From NCBI GenBank assembly GCA_003222555.1, contig QHWL01000069.1, positions 1 through 15,089 on the forward strand: a stretch of DNA of 15,089 nt. Direction: 5' to 3'. The notes beneath the pieces were generated by a model, which saw only the letters and a list, made by a program, of their open reading frames with translations, did no database searches and was not told the DNA's origin. Source of the stretch: Acidobacteriota bacterium. Its GTDB lineage: Bacteria > Acidobacteriota > Vicinamibacteria > Vicinamibacterales > CAVVIG01. Shown one piece after another: positions 6,886 through 14,816 of this stretch (the first letter of the stretch is position 1; each line of letters starts with the position of its first letter). A program made the translations under genes and the position numbers.

Positions 6886-9800
6886 CTATCGCATCGTCCT
6901 CAGCGCCTCGAGATCCGCAAGTCGATCGGGCGCCTTCCGCTTCACTCGCTCTTCTTCGCGCGGACCACACACCGGGCGAAAGTCGCACCACGCGCACGCC
7001 CGCTCGGCCGGCGCGGCGACGAGGGAGCCTTGTTCGATGGCGCGATCGATGATGGACAGCGCTTGAAGACCTTGCCCCCGCGTGTAGTCGTTGATGGGAA
7101 TCGGGAGCTCCGCGAAGCCGCCTGCCGTCGTGCAGTAGAAGAGCCGCCCTTCGACGACCTTCTTGCCAAGTCCTCGCTCGACAGCGACGCTGTACAACAC
7201 CGGCTGTAGCACCGCTCCCCCGCCGATAATCAGATCCGGATTCGAGCGGTTCTTGCCCGTCTTGTGATCGGTGACCCGGAACACGTCGAGATCGGGCCGA
7301 TGCTCGATGAGATCGACCGAGCCGCGGAGGACGAAGCGGCCGTCGACGACCACCGGATCAGGCAGGCTGTGCGGGTCGCGACCCTGGTCATGATCAAATG
7401 CTCGCGGGGCCCCGCGTTCTTCAGGGCGCCGGGGCCCCACCCCCGGCGCATCGGGCTCAAGGCTGTCGCTCGCTCGCGTCCCGGCGCTCAGCGCCTGCGG
7501 CTGCTGTCGAGCGCCAAAGCGCGAGACAGCGGCGGTCGGGGGTGGGGCCCCGGCCGCATTGAAGGAAGACTCGCTATCGCCACCCCAACGCGGCTGCCGC
7601 GTTGGGGGCCCCGGCTCCTCGCGCGGGCCGCCGGCGCCCAATCCAAAGCTGAATTCGAAGTACTTCGGTTGCCATGCGCTACCGTCGGCGAGCTTCTGCA
7701 CCCAGATGTCGAGGTCGCGCCGCAACTCATCGATCTCGTCGCGCCACACGCGACCGATGGCCGGCGCGAGCTGTTCAGCGTAGTCGTCGGCAACCCGTTC
7801 GAGCACGGTCTCGAGCGTTCTTAGCGCGTGCGGCAGCCGATCGGCCGACACCGGCAGCGCGTTCTCCGCCTGCATCGCGCGGTAGAACTCCGCCTGCACG
7901 CTATGGAACAGGCTGCCGCGGGTGAGCGGATCCATGCGTACGAGCGGCTCCGGCTCGTCCCACGGCTCGAGGCGGTAAATCGTGGCGAGAAGAAACTGGT
8001 ACGGACAGCTCGCAAACCGCTGAAGCGCAGACAACGAGTAGGGCCTGCGGCCCAGCCGTTGGGCATCGAGCGCAGACTTGATGGCCGGCGCAGCCTTGAT
8101 CAGCCCATCGCTTGTCGACCAGGCGGCTCGGCCGCGAGCCCAGCGGCTGATAACCGACCGACGCAGCGCGTCATTGAGCCCCAGCAGGTAGTGGGCGTGC
8201 CCTTTGACGGACACCGGGTCCCGGCTGTCGAGCAGCGGCTTCAGTACGGCGAGATCGTGCTCGAGGTCGTCAATGGCGCGATCGGGATCTTTCGGCGCCG
8301 GCCAGGCGAGGCTGGCGCCGGCTTGTTCCGCGGCTTCGACGGCGAGCACGCGGTGATCGGGGATGCGGCCGGTAATCGCCCGCACGACGTCGAGCGCGTA
8401 GAAGGAGGGCACGCGGGCGCGCGTTTCCGCGACGTCGAGGCGTGGATACGACAGATACAGTTTTTCGCCGGCGGCGCCGATCGCAATCTTGAGCAGCAGG
8501 CGCTCAGCGCTGCCCCGCTCCTCCTGGCCGACGAGGCCAGGATCGAGCGCGCGGCGGCGATCGTCGAGCAGCAGCGGATCCTCGCGCGGCCGCTGCGGCA
8601 CGACGCGCTCGGCCAGGCCGGGCACGAACACCACGCGGAAGCTCCGCCCGCGCGCCTGGTGCGGTGTCCCGACGAACAGGCGTCCGTATCGTCGCGACGG
8701 CGGCTCGCGGTCGAGCATCACCAGTCGATCGTGCAGAACGTCGCGCGCTTCCTCGACGGTCACCGGCCCGACGTCGGCCATCGGCCGAAGATCCGCCAAG
8801 GTCTGCAGTACCCGGGTGGGCCGGCGCAAGGCACGCGCCGCCAGGTTCGACAGCCGATCGAGCCAGTCTCCCCACGTGGCGCGGTCGGGCCAGTCGGCCA
8901 GCTCGTCGATGATCGGTAGCGCGAACTCGCGCAGGTGGCCAAGATTCCGGAGATCGCGTTCGTACCGTGCGATGCGCGCCGACTCCGGCTCGTCGCGGGC
9001 GATCTCGGCGATCCGGAAGCGATAGTCGGCGGCCAAGCCGTCGAGACGGCGCCGCCACCGGGCCTTGCCCTCGGCGCGCGTGCGCCCGCCAACCACCGCT
9101 GATTCGACAATGAGCTCTTCCCATTTCCACGGCGACCGCAGCGTGCCGGCGACGATCGCTTCATCGTCGGAGTCGATCGACCGCTCGGCCGTGGCAACCG
9201 CCAGTTCCGGATCATCCGTATCGTCGCGCGGGGCAAGGAATTCGGCGAAGACCTCATCGGCAGGCGTCACCCGGTCGGCCGCCCGCGACGGGTCGGCCGT
9301 CTGTGGGACCTGGCCGAGCGAAAGATACTCGTCGAATCGCTTGGCAGAGAGTCGGTCGACGGCGCAGGACAACAGCGCAACAAACGCACGGCCGGCAGGA
9401 TCGGGACGCCGCGTGCCGCGATCGAAGTAAACCGGGACACCGCCGCGCGCGCAGGCATGTTCGAGAAGGCCGAGATATTGGAGCGGCGTGCGCAGGACGA
9501 CCGCCATTTCATCGAACGGCACACCGCGCTGCGCTTCGTCGAGGACGCGACGGACGATCTCGACCGCCTCGCGCCCTTCCCCCGGCGCCGAGAACAGCGT
9601 GACGTCGCCGGAGCGTTCGCGCCCCGTCGGTCGGTCGATCGTAAACACGTAGCGGCGAAGGTTCGCCAGGTCGCTGGCCGGCGGCGCCCCGTCGGGCTGC
9701 GCCTCGACGGCAGCGCCCAACGCAATTAGCGCGTCCAGCGCGGACTGATCGCCGTCGGGAACTGTCGCGAGGATGGCGGGCGAACGCGCTGCAAGGGCCG

Positions 9801-10419
9801 CGACAAACTCACGTTCAACACGCGATTCGAGCGGAACGTCCAGCAGCACGATCGGCAGGTCGGCCCATCGGACCTCGCCGGCACGACAGGCGTCGGCCGC
9901 CAGACGGAACAATGCCGCGCGATCGTCCACGGCGGCGCAATCGAGCTGTTGGTCGACGCGGGCGAGCAGACGGCCGACGTCGGCGGCCGCCGCATCGGAG
10001 ACCGCGAGTCGATCGGGCGTGATGCCTGCGAGTCGCAGCTCGTGGAGCGTCCGCGCGAGAGCCTTCGGAAAGCCGGGCAGCGAGGCTACCGGCGCGAAAT
10101 ACGCGAGGTCGCCCGCAGTCACGGCGTCGAACACCGCGCGCGTGGCAATCGCCTCGGCGCCGGCCTGTGTCCCCGGCGCGCGGCGGGCTCCGGTGAGTCG
10201 CCCCGCTGCCACGCGGGCGGCGAGCTCAGTCAAGCTGAACCGCGTGAGCCCGAACGTCGCTTTCGCCCGCTTGGCCACCGCGCGCGCGAGATCGTCTGCC
10301 GCGCCACGAGACGCGCCGACGATCACCGCTTCGGCCGCCGACGGACGTGAGGAAAGGAAGTGCTGCGCCGCGCCAAGCCGCGCAGCCGCGGAGGTCGAGG
10401 TCACGACCCGCAGCGCCAT
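6886..10419 (-). CDS. addB: AddB-like subunit: inactive helicase fold with Fe-S PD-(D/E)XK nuclease
   Basis: This 1177-residue protein is the partner of AddA in double-strand-break processing. The N-terminus (ALRVVTSTSAAARLGAAQHF) sits where a helicase would have its P-loop but has no GK[ST], as known for AddB. Helicase-like remnants follow, such as GRSFRVVFVPGLAERVVPQ and EKLYLSYPRLD. The nuclease core is intact: RGSLFHSVQAEFY, D1036 in GSVDLIE, then D1051 and K1053 in VTDHKTGKN, then QPVLYSVAVE. Four cysteines are placed for an Fe-S cluster: C805 in FASCPYQF, and C1142, C1145 and C1151 in CAWCDFRPVC. Residues of about 927-1007 are proline- and glycine-rich and are encoded by palindromic repeat DNA between FSFG (ending 926) and the strand leading to D1036. 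The start is ATG. The gene is first in the addB-addA pair. Confidence 0.88.
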   Translation of the reverse strand: MALRVVTSTSAAARLGAAQHFLSSRPSAAEAVIVGASRGAADDLARAVAKRAKATFGLTRFSLTELAARVAAGRLTGARRAPGTQAGAEAIATRAVFDAVTAGDLAYFAPVASLPGFPKALARTLHELRLAGITPDRLAVSDAAAADVGRLLARVDQQLDCAAVDDRAALFRLAADACRAGEVRWADLPIVLLDVPLESRVEREFVAALAARSPAILATVPDGDQSALDALIALGAAVEAQPDGAPPASDLANLRRYVFTIDRPTGRERSGDVTLFSAPGEGREAVEIVRRVLDEAQRGVPFDEMAVVLRTPLQYLGLLEHACARGGVPVYFDRGTRRPDPAGRAFVALLSCAVDRLSAKRFDEYLSLGQVPQTADPSRAADRVTPADEVFAEFLAPRDDTDDPELAVATAERSIDSDDEAIVAGTLRSPWKWEELIVESAVVGGRTRAEGKARWRRRLDGLAADYRFRIAEIARDEPESARIARYERDLRNLGHLREFALPIIDELADWPDRATWGDWLDRLSNLAARALRRPTRVLQTLADLRPMADVGPVTVEEARDVLHDRLVMLDREPPSRRYGRLFVGTPHQARGRSFRVVFVPGLAERVVPQRPREDPLLLDDRRRALDPGLVGQEERGSAERLLLKIAIGAAGEKLYLSYPRLDVAETRARVPSFYALDVVRAITGRIPDHRVLAVEAAEQAGASLAWPAPKDPDRAIDDLEHDLAVLKPLLDSRDPVSVKGHAHYLLGLNDALRRSVISRWARGRAAWSTSDGLIKAAPAIKSALDAQRLGRRPYSLSALQRFASCPYQFLLATIYRLEPWDEPEPLVRMDPLTRGSLFHSVQAEFYRAMQAENALPVSADRLPHALRTLETVLERVADDYAEQLAPAIGRVWRDEIDELRRDLDIWVQKLADGSAWQPKYFEFSFGLGAGGPREEPGPPTRQPRWGGDSESSFNAAGAPPPTAAVSRFGARQQPQALSAGTRASDSLEPDAPGVGPRRPEERGAPRAFDHDQGRDPHSLPDPVVVDGRFVLRGSVDLIEHRPDLDVFRVTDHKTGKNRSNPDLIIGGGAVLQPVLYSVAVERGLGKKVVEGRLFYCTTAGGFAELPIPINDYTRGQGLQALSIIDRAIEQGSLVAAPAERACAWCDFRPVCGPREEERVKRKAPDRLADLEALRTMR
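7399..7620. repeat. Compound palindromic repeat inside addB (copy 2), read in frame
   Basis: About 220 bases consist almost entirely of repeat and palindrome. The left part (7399-7474) matches the addB-addA gap. A 17-base arm at 7428-7444 (GCCGGGGCCCCACCCCC) recurs inverted at 7538-7554. Between them are hairpins GGCGCT-C-AGCGCC (7482-7494) and CTGTC...GACAG (7504-7529, with GCGC/GCGC inside). After them is a perfect 11-base stem with a 3-base loop at 7583-7607 (CCCCAACGCGG / CCGCGTTGGGG). The addB frame passes through without a stop and yields about 80 residues of Pro/Gly/Ala/Arg-rich sequence. The head-to-head arrangement resembles a REPIN, that is two REP units facing each other; that family assignment is inference. 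Confidence 0.75.
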
Positions 10420-10494
10420 GTCAGCGCCTGGTCCTGTCCTGACTACGGAGAGGAGTCATCACCGTTCCTCCCGGACGCCGTGCCGGGCATTCGG

Positions 10495-10517
10495 CAACGC
10501 GGCGCTACGCCGCGTTG
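10495..10517. repeat. Perfect 9-base hairpin upstream of addB
   Basis: CAACGCGGC (10495-10503) and GCCGCGTTG (10509-10517) pair perfectly around the loop GCTAC. The same arm sequence, with a different loop, occurs in the hairpin inside addB at 7583-7607, so the two look like members of one palindrome family. It lies 76 bases upstream of the addB start, between kup and addB. It could act as a terminator for kup or may be only a repeat; there is no U-tract. Confidence 0.6.
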
Positions 10518-10570
10518 AATCTACAAGGTAGAGCCTGGGAGCCGAAAATTCAAGCGCCAAGAAACCGTTG

Positions 10571-10622
10571 ACCGCCGAGACCGCCGAGACCGCGAAGAAG
10601 AAAACGCTAAGAATTCTCGGCG
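10571..10622. repeat. 9-base direct repeats with inverted copy after kup
   Basis: ACCGCCGAG occurs at 10571-10579 and 10580-10588, with a variant ACCGCGAAG at 10589-10597. An inverted word TCTCGGCG at 10615-10622 can pair with CGCCGAGA at 10573-10580 or 10582-10589. The block ends 18 bases beyond the kup stop codon (kup is on the minus strand). The rest of the 220-base kup-addB gap (10420-10639) shows no coding signal and no convincing promoter. Confidence 0.6.
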
Positions 10623-10639
10623 TGCTCTGCTACGTGCCC

Positions 10640-12541
10640 TCACAGCTCCATCTGCATGCCGATTTCGACAACACGGTCGGGTGGGATCTGAAAGAAGTTG
10701 GTCGCGCGTCTCGCGTTGCGTGACAGAAAGATGAACAGCTTGTCGCGCCACCCGGCCATGCCGATGCGATTGTTCACAAACAGCGTGAGGTGCGCGAGGT
10801 AAAAGGTGGTGTCCTCGGGCTGAAGCTCGAGCCCGAGCACCTTGGCGCTCGCGAGCGCGTCAGGCACGTCGGGCCGCTGCATGAATCCGTAGCGCGCGAC
10901 GACGCGGTAGAAGCCATGTGCGAGCCGGTGGACCTCGATCGCGGTCTCCGGTGCGACGTCCGGCACGTCGAGAATCGACACCGTCAAGAGGACGACCTGT
11001 GTGTGCAACACCTTGTTATGTTTGAGGTGATGCACGAGGATCGGTGGTGCTCCCTGTGCTCTCCCCGTCATGAACACGCCGGTGCCACTGACGCGGACCG
11101 GCGGTCGGGCTGCCAGCCGCTCAAAAAACGTGTCGAGCGGAATCTCCGACTCGGCCAGCCGCTTCGCCACGAATTGTCGCCCCGTTTTCCACGTCGACAT
11201 CACGGTATAAACTCCCGCGGCGACGAGCAGCGGAAACCACCCGCCATGCTGGATCTTGATGATGTTCGCCCCGAAGAACGCCAGGTCGATGGTGAGGAAC
11301 GCCGCCGTCACGAGGCCGGCGCGCCACACGCTCCATCGCCACCGCTCGCGTGCGACGACGTAGGCCAGCAGCGTCGTAATCACCATCGTCGTCGTCACCG
11401 CCATGCCGTACGCCGCGGCAAGGTTGGTCGACGACCGGAAGCCGAACACCAGCCCGACCGTCGCAATCATCAGCAGCCAGTTGATTTCGGGAATGTAGAC
11501 TTGTCCCTTCTCGTGCTCCGACGTGTGATGGACGTCGAATCGCGGCGAATACCCGAGCTGGACCGCCTGTTGAGTGAGCGAAAACGCGCCCGAGATCACC
11601 GCCTGCGAAGCGATGACCGCCGCAATCGTCGCCACCACCACCAACGGATAGACACCCCAGTCTGGGGCGAGACCATAAAACGGGTTCTGTTGCGCGTCCG
11701 GATTGGAGAGGAGCAACGCACCCTGACCGAGGTAATTGATGACGAGCGCCGGCAGCACGAGGGCGAACCACGCGGTGCGAATCGGCGCGCGTCCGAAATG
11801 GCCCATGTCGGCATACAGGGCCTCCGCGCCCGTCACGGCAAGGAACACGGCGCCAAGCGTGAGGAAGGCGCGCAGGCCGTGCGCCTCGAAGAACGTGACG
11901 GCAGGCACCGGGCTGAGCGATGACAAGACGATTGGTTTCGAGAAAATCGGCGGGAGCCCGGCGATCGCAATCGTGACGAACCAGACGATCATGATCGGCC
12001 CGAACACTTTTCCGATCCCGCTGGTGCCGCGGTGTTGGAAGAGAAACAACAGGATCAGGATCACGACGGTGATCGGGACGACAAACGGCTCGAACACATC
12101 CGTGGCGACCTGGAGACCTTCGACGGCGCTCAAGACAGAGATTGCCGGCGTGATCATGCCGTCGCCGTACAACAACGCTGCCCCGAAGAGCCCGATGGCG
12201 ACCAATGCCGCATGCAACGGCTCCCCTGCTTTGGAGCGTAGAAGCGCCACCAGCGCGAGAATGCCGCCTTCACCTCCGTTGTCGGCGCGCATGACAAACA
12301 GCAAGTACTTCACCGACACGGTCAGGATGAGCGACCAGAAGATCAGCGACAGCACGCCGAGCACATTGGCGAGCGTGACCGGGATGGAGTGGGTTCCCGC
12401 GAAACATTCGCGGAGCGCGTAAAGAGGGCTCGTGCCGATATCGCCGAAGACGATGCCGAGCGCGCTGAGGATCAGAAGCCCGGCGCGTGAATGTCCGCGT
12501 CCGCGCACCTCGGTCGACGAGTCAGTAAAAGTGACCGACAC
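10640..12541 (-). CDS. kup: Kup/HAK-type potassium uptake transporter
   Basis: This 633-residue inner-membrane protein brings in K+, probably by proton symport as in the Kup family. The signature GDIGTSPLYALRE is at 33-45, followed by RADNGGEGGILAL and GDGMITPAISVLSAVEGLQV, both typical of the family. About twelve hydrophobic segments fill residues 20-450. A soluble C-terminal domain follows (LDTFFERLAARPPVRVSGTGVFMTG, then ILVHHLKHNKVLHTQVVLLTV, ending in GMQMEL), and the length is normal. The start is read as GTG at 12541; an in-frame TAA lies only four codons upstream, so the true start cannot be much earlier, and no strong ribosome-binding site is visible. It is divergent from a two-component system, which might respond to ions or envelope state, but nothing in the sequence proves that link. 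Confidence 0.95.
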   Translation of the reverse strand: MSVTFTDSSTEVRGRGHSRAGLLILSALGIVFGDIGTSPLYALRECFAGTHSIPVTLANVLGVLSLIFWSLILTVSVKYLLFVMRADNGGEGGILALVALLRSKAGEPLHAALVAIGLFGAALLYGDGMITPAISVLSAVEGLQVATDVFEPFVVPITVVILILLFLFQHRGTSGIGKVFGPIMIVWFVTIAIAGLPPIFSKPIVLSSLSPVPAVTFFEAHGLRAFLTLGAVFLAVTGAEALYADMGHFGRAPIRTAWFALVLPALVINYLGQGALLLSNPDAQQNPFYGLAPDWGVYPLVVVATIAAVIASQAVISGAFSLTQQAVQLGYSPRFDVHHTSEHEKGQVYIPEINWLLMIATVGLVFGFRSSTNLAAAYGMAVTTTMVITTLLAYVVARERWRWSVWRAGLVTAAFLTIDLAFFGANIIKIQHGGWFPLLVAAGVYTVMSTWKTGRQFVAKRLAESEIPLDTFFERLAARPPVRVSGTGVFMTGRAQGAPPILVHHLKHNKVLHTQVVLLTVSILDVPDVAPETAIEVHRLAHGFYRVVARYGFMQRPDVPDALASAKVLGLELQPEDTTFYLAHLTLFVNNRIGMAGWRDKLFIFLSRNARRATNFFQIPPDRVVEIGMQMEL

Positions 12542-12682
12542 CAGCGTGGATTATTATGCCCTGTGAACACCGCTCATGGCGCGTTCATGTGCCTCTGAGT
12601 ATGATCGCAAAAGTCCGCCTGCAGTCGGACGCTTCTTACTCGTCCGCCTAAAAGGCGACATTACGTGCTCATGGATTGAAGC
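12542..12682. promoter_or_regulatory. Divergent intergenic region between kup and the two-component system
   Basis: These 141 bases must hold the start signals for both directions. On the plus strand TATGAT at 12600-12605 is a good -10 match, but no clear -35 lies 16-18 bases upstream. On the minus strand CATAAT (12553-12558) could be a -10, which would make the kup leader very short. Small inverted repeats occur at GTCCG...CGGAC (about 12611-12630) and CGCCT-AAA-AGGCG just after it. The OmpR-type regulator could bind here, but no clear direct-repeat operator is seen. Confidence 0.3.
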
Positions 12683-13369
12683 ATGCGGGTTCTTCTCGTC
12701 GAAGACGAACCGACTGCCGCGCAGGTGCTTGCGAAAGGGTTGCGCGAGCAGGCGTACGCGGTGGACGTGGCGTCTGATGGAGAGACCGCAATTTTTTTGG
12801 TCGGCACGACCGATTATGACGCCGTGATTCTCGACGTCATGCTCCCCGTGAAGGACGGAATGGCGGTGTGTCGCACGATCCGCGCATCCGGATCCTCTGT
12901 CCCGATTCTGATGGTCACGGCGCGCGACGCCGTCGAGGCTCGCATTGAAGGACTCGACTGTGGGGCGGACGACTATCTGGTGAAGCCGTTCGACTTCGGC
13001 GAGCTGCTCGCGCGGCTGCGTGCGCTGATTCGGCGCGGTGGGCATCCGATGCTGCCCGAGCGGCTGTCGGTCGGTTCGCTGGTACTCGACACCCGGAGCC
13101 GTCGACTGTGGGTGCGAAACCGCGAGGTGCTGCTGACGGCGAAGGAATACGCCCTGCTCGAGTATCTGGTGAGGCGAGCCGGCGATGTCGTCGGCCGCGC
13201 GGACATCGCGGAGCACGTCTGGGATGAACATTACGATCCGCTGTCCAACGTGGTCGACGTATACGTCCAGCGGCTGCGGCGCAAGCTGGACCGGCCCGGA
13301 TCCGAATCGTTGATTCGCACTCGCCGCGGCGAAGGCTATCAGCTCGAGCTCACGCGAGACAGCCGATGA
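12683..13369 (+). CDS. OmpR/PhoB-family response regulator
   Basis: This 228-residue cytoplasmic regulator is complete. The receiver domain (1-118) has the acidic pair in LLVEDEP (E7, D8), the phosphorylated aspartate D51 in ILDVMLP, T79 in LMVTA and K101 in LVKPFDF. The winged-helix DNA-binding domain (about 127-224) has LTAKEYALLEYLVRRAGDVV, the recognition helix region NVVDVYVQRLRRKLD and the wing IRTRRGEGYQL. Its stop overlaps the sensor kinase start as ATGA (13366-13369), the usual sign of translational coupling with its partner. It resembles the QseB/PmrA/TctD branch more than KdpE, but the signal and target genes cannot be read from sequence. The start ATG follows GGATTGAAG, a weak ribosome site. 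Confidence 0.93.
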   Translation: MRVLLVEDEPTAAQVLAKGLREQAYAVDVASDGETAIFLVGTTDYDAVILDVMLPVKDGMAVCRTIRASGSSVPILMVTARDAVEARIEGLDCGADDYLVKPFDFGELLARLRALIRRGGHPMLPERLSVGSLVLDTRSRRLWVRNREVLLTAKEYALLEYLVRRAGDVVGRADIAEHVWDEHYDPLSNVVDVYVQRLRRKLDRPGSESLIRTRRGEGYQLELTRDSR

Positions 13370-14725
13370 GAGCCCTGTCGCTGCGGGCTCGGCTCACCCT
13401 GTGGTACAGCCTGGCGCTGGTGGTCGTGCTCTGTTTCTTTGGCGCCGATCTGGCGTGGGTGCAAGGACGACTTGGCGTGCGCCGAATCGACCGCGACCTG
13501 AGAGGCGAGACCGCGACGCTCGCCACCATTCTCCGAGACGAGCTGAAAGAACACGACAGTCGGGCGCAAGCTGCGGCGGAGGCAGGGCAGAGCGTAGCGG
13601 CGCTCGGACGCGCGGTCGCCATCCTCGACGAGGGGGGCCTGCCTCCCGCCGCCATGTGGAACGGCAGCAGCGGGACCCCTTGCGTGGACCGTACGGACGC
13701 CGTCTGGCGGATGGCGGGTTCATGCCCAGCCGCAAGTCTTCGACGACTCCACGCTGGTGCTCCTGGTCGCAAGCCCGCTGACCGACGTGCGGCGCGAACA
13801 GCACGAGGTGCAGGAGGCGCTGTTAGTGGCGATCCCAATCGCGCTCCTCCTCGCCGGCGGGGGCGGTCTCTGGCTCGCGTCAATCGGGCTGCGGCCGATT
13901 ACCGACATGGCGCGGCGCGCGGCGCAAATTCCGCTCACCGGCATGGAAGATATCGGGCATGCGAACCGTACCGACGAACTGGGCCAGCTCGCCCGCGCGT
14001 TCAACGCGCTCGTCGCCCGGCTGCGCAGCGCGCTGCAGACGCAGCGCCAGTTCATGGCAGATGCGTCTCACGAGCTCCGGACGCCTGTCTCCATCGTCCG
14101 CACGGCCGCTGATGTCGCGCTCAGCCGTGACCACCGCGATGAAGTCGACTATCGCGAGACGCTGACCATCGTGAGCGATCAGGCACGGCGTTTGAGCCGG
14201 CTCGTGGCGGACATGCTCGTCCTCGCCCGAGCGGACGCCGGCGGGTATCGGCTTCGGCCCGTCGATCTCTATCTCGACGAGCTCATCGCCGACTGTCGCC
14301 GCGCGGTCGATGTTTTGGCGGCGGAGCGGGGGGTGATCGTCGATTCGGCGGACATGCCCGAGCTGCCGTTTCGGGGCGACGAGGATCTTCTTCGCCAGCT
14401 CGTTCTGAACCTGCTGCAGAATGCGGTCCAGCACACGCCGTCGGGAGCTTCCGTCACGATCACCACCTGTCAGGATCGGGACGGGTTGAAAATTCGCGTG
14501 ACCGACGCCGGGCGCGGGATTCCACCCGCCGATCAGACCCGAATTTTCGATCGATTCGTGCAGCTCGATGCTTCTCGCCGCGCAACGGGGACTGGCCTCG
14601 GGCTGCCCATTGCGAGGTGGATCGCCGAGGCGCACCACGGCACGCTAGTGCTGGAATCGAGCGGCGCTGCCGGCAGCATCTTTTGCGTGTCGCTGCCGAC
14701 CCAGATGCCCCTCGCCAAGGCGTAA
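13366..14725 (+). pseudogene. HAMP-domain sensor histidine kinase, broken by a frameshift as given
   Basis: This is the partner kinase of the preceding regulator, split over two frames. The first frame starts at ATG 13366 and gives TM helix 1 (about residues 9-31, TLWYSLALVVVLCFFGADLA) and the first part of the periplasmic domain up to AAMWNGSSG (about residue 103). The continuation WTVRTPSGGWRVHAQPQVF, then TLVLLVASPL, lies in the next frame from about 13680. One extra base, or two missing bases, within about 13664-13684 explains the change; the CCCC run at 13676-13679 lies inside this interval. The first frame continues as arginine-rich nonsense to a stop at 14112. TM2, HAMP and the kinase core follow intact in the second frame. 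It may be a sequencing error or a recent mutation; if an error, the gene is one normal kinase of about 450 residues. Confidence 0.75.
13757..14725 (+). CDS. C-terminal kinase portion of the sensor histidine kinase (open frame)
   Basis: Read from GTG 13757, this frame gives 322 residues: the end of the periplasmic domain, TM helix 2 (about 21-41, ALLVAIPIALLLAGGGGLWL) and a HAMP domain (42-94, with LRPITDMARRAAQIPLTGME). The dimerisation helix has the phospho-accepting H105 in DASHELRTPVS. The ATP-binding domain has N222 in LLQNAVQHTP, D250 and G252 in VTDAGRGIP, FDRFVQ, and the G2 loop GTGLGLPIARWI (278-289). All catalytic motifs are present, so the kinase half is undamaged. GTG 13757 is only the first start codon an automatic caller might use: homologous protein continues upstream in the same frame to about 13680, so the real gene begins at 13366. 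The stop is TAA at 14723-14725. Confidence 0.7.
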   Translation: MLLVASPLTDVRREQHEVQEALLVAIPIALLLAGGGGLWLASIGLRPITDMARRAAQIPLTGMEDIGHANRTDELGQLARAFNALVARLRSALQTQRQFMADASHELRTPVSIVRTAADVALSRDHRDEVDYRETLTIVSDQARRLSRLVADMLVLARADAGGYRLRPVDLYLDELIADCRRAVDVLAAERGVIVDSADMPELPFRGDEDLLRQLVLNLLQNAVQHTPSGASVTITTCQDRDGLKIRVTDAGRGIPPADQTRIFDRFVQLDASRRATGTGLGLPIARWIAEAHHGTLVLESSGAAGSIFCVSLPTQMPLAKA

Positions 14726-14796
14726 TTCGGCCGTGGCGATCAGCGCGGCCCGCTCGGGATTGTTGTTGCGGTTGTCGAAAAGAAGGGCGGCCGAAT
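14725..14796. terminator. 9-base inverted repeat between the kinase and the last gene
   Basis: ATTCGGCCG (14725-14733) and CGGCCGAAT (14788-14796) are exact reverse complements separated by 54 bases, immediately after the kinase stop codon. The genes on either side converge here, so a shared terminator is possible. The long loop and lack of a U-tract make this weak, and it may be chance. Confidence 0.25.
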
Positions 14797-14816
14797 CAAA
14801 TCGGGAGCCAGTTCGC

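Noticed and set aside
7828..8919. Plus-strand open frame (363 codons) opposite addB
   Set aside because: It is the antisense of the AddB core, which contains C805 and the nuclease-proximal segments. No independent coding evidence.
10790..11923. Plus-strand open frame (377 codons) opposite kup
   Set aside because: It is antisense to membrane helices of Kup; the His/Arg-rich product is typical of the complement of hydrophobic codons.
14734..14810. Minus-strand peptide reading FDNRNNNPERAALIATAEL past the kinase end
   Set aside because: It looks protein-like for about 20 residues but has a stop just upstream and runs into the antisense of the kinase, with no start or motif to support a gene.
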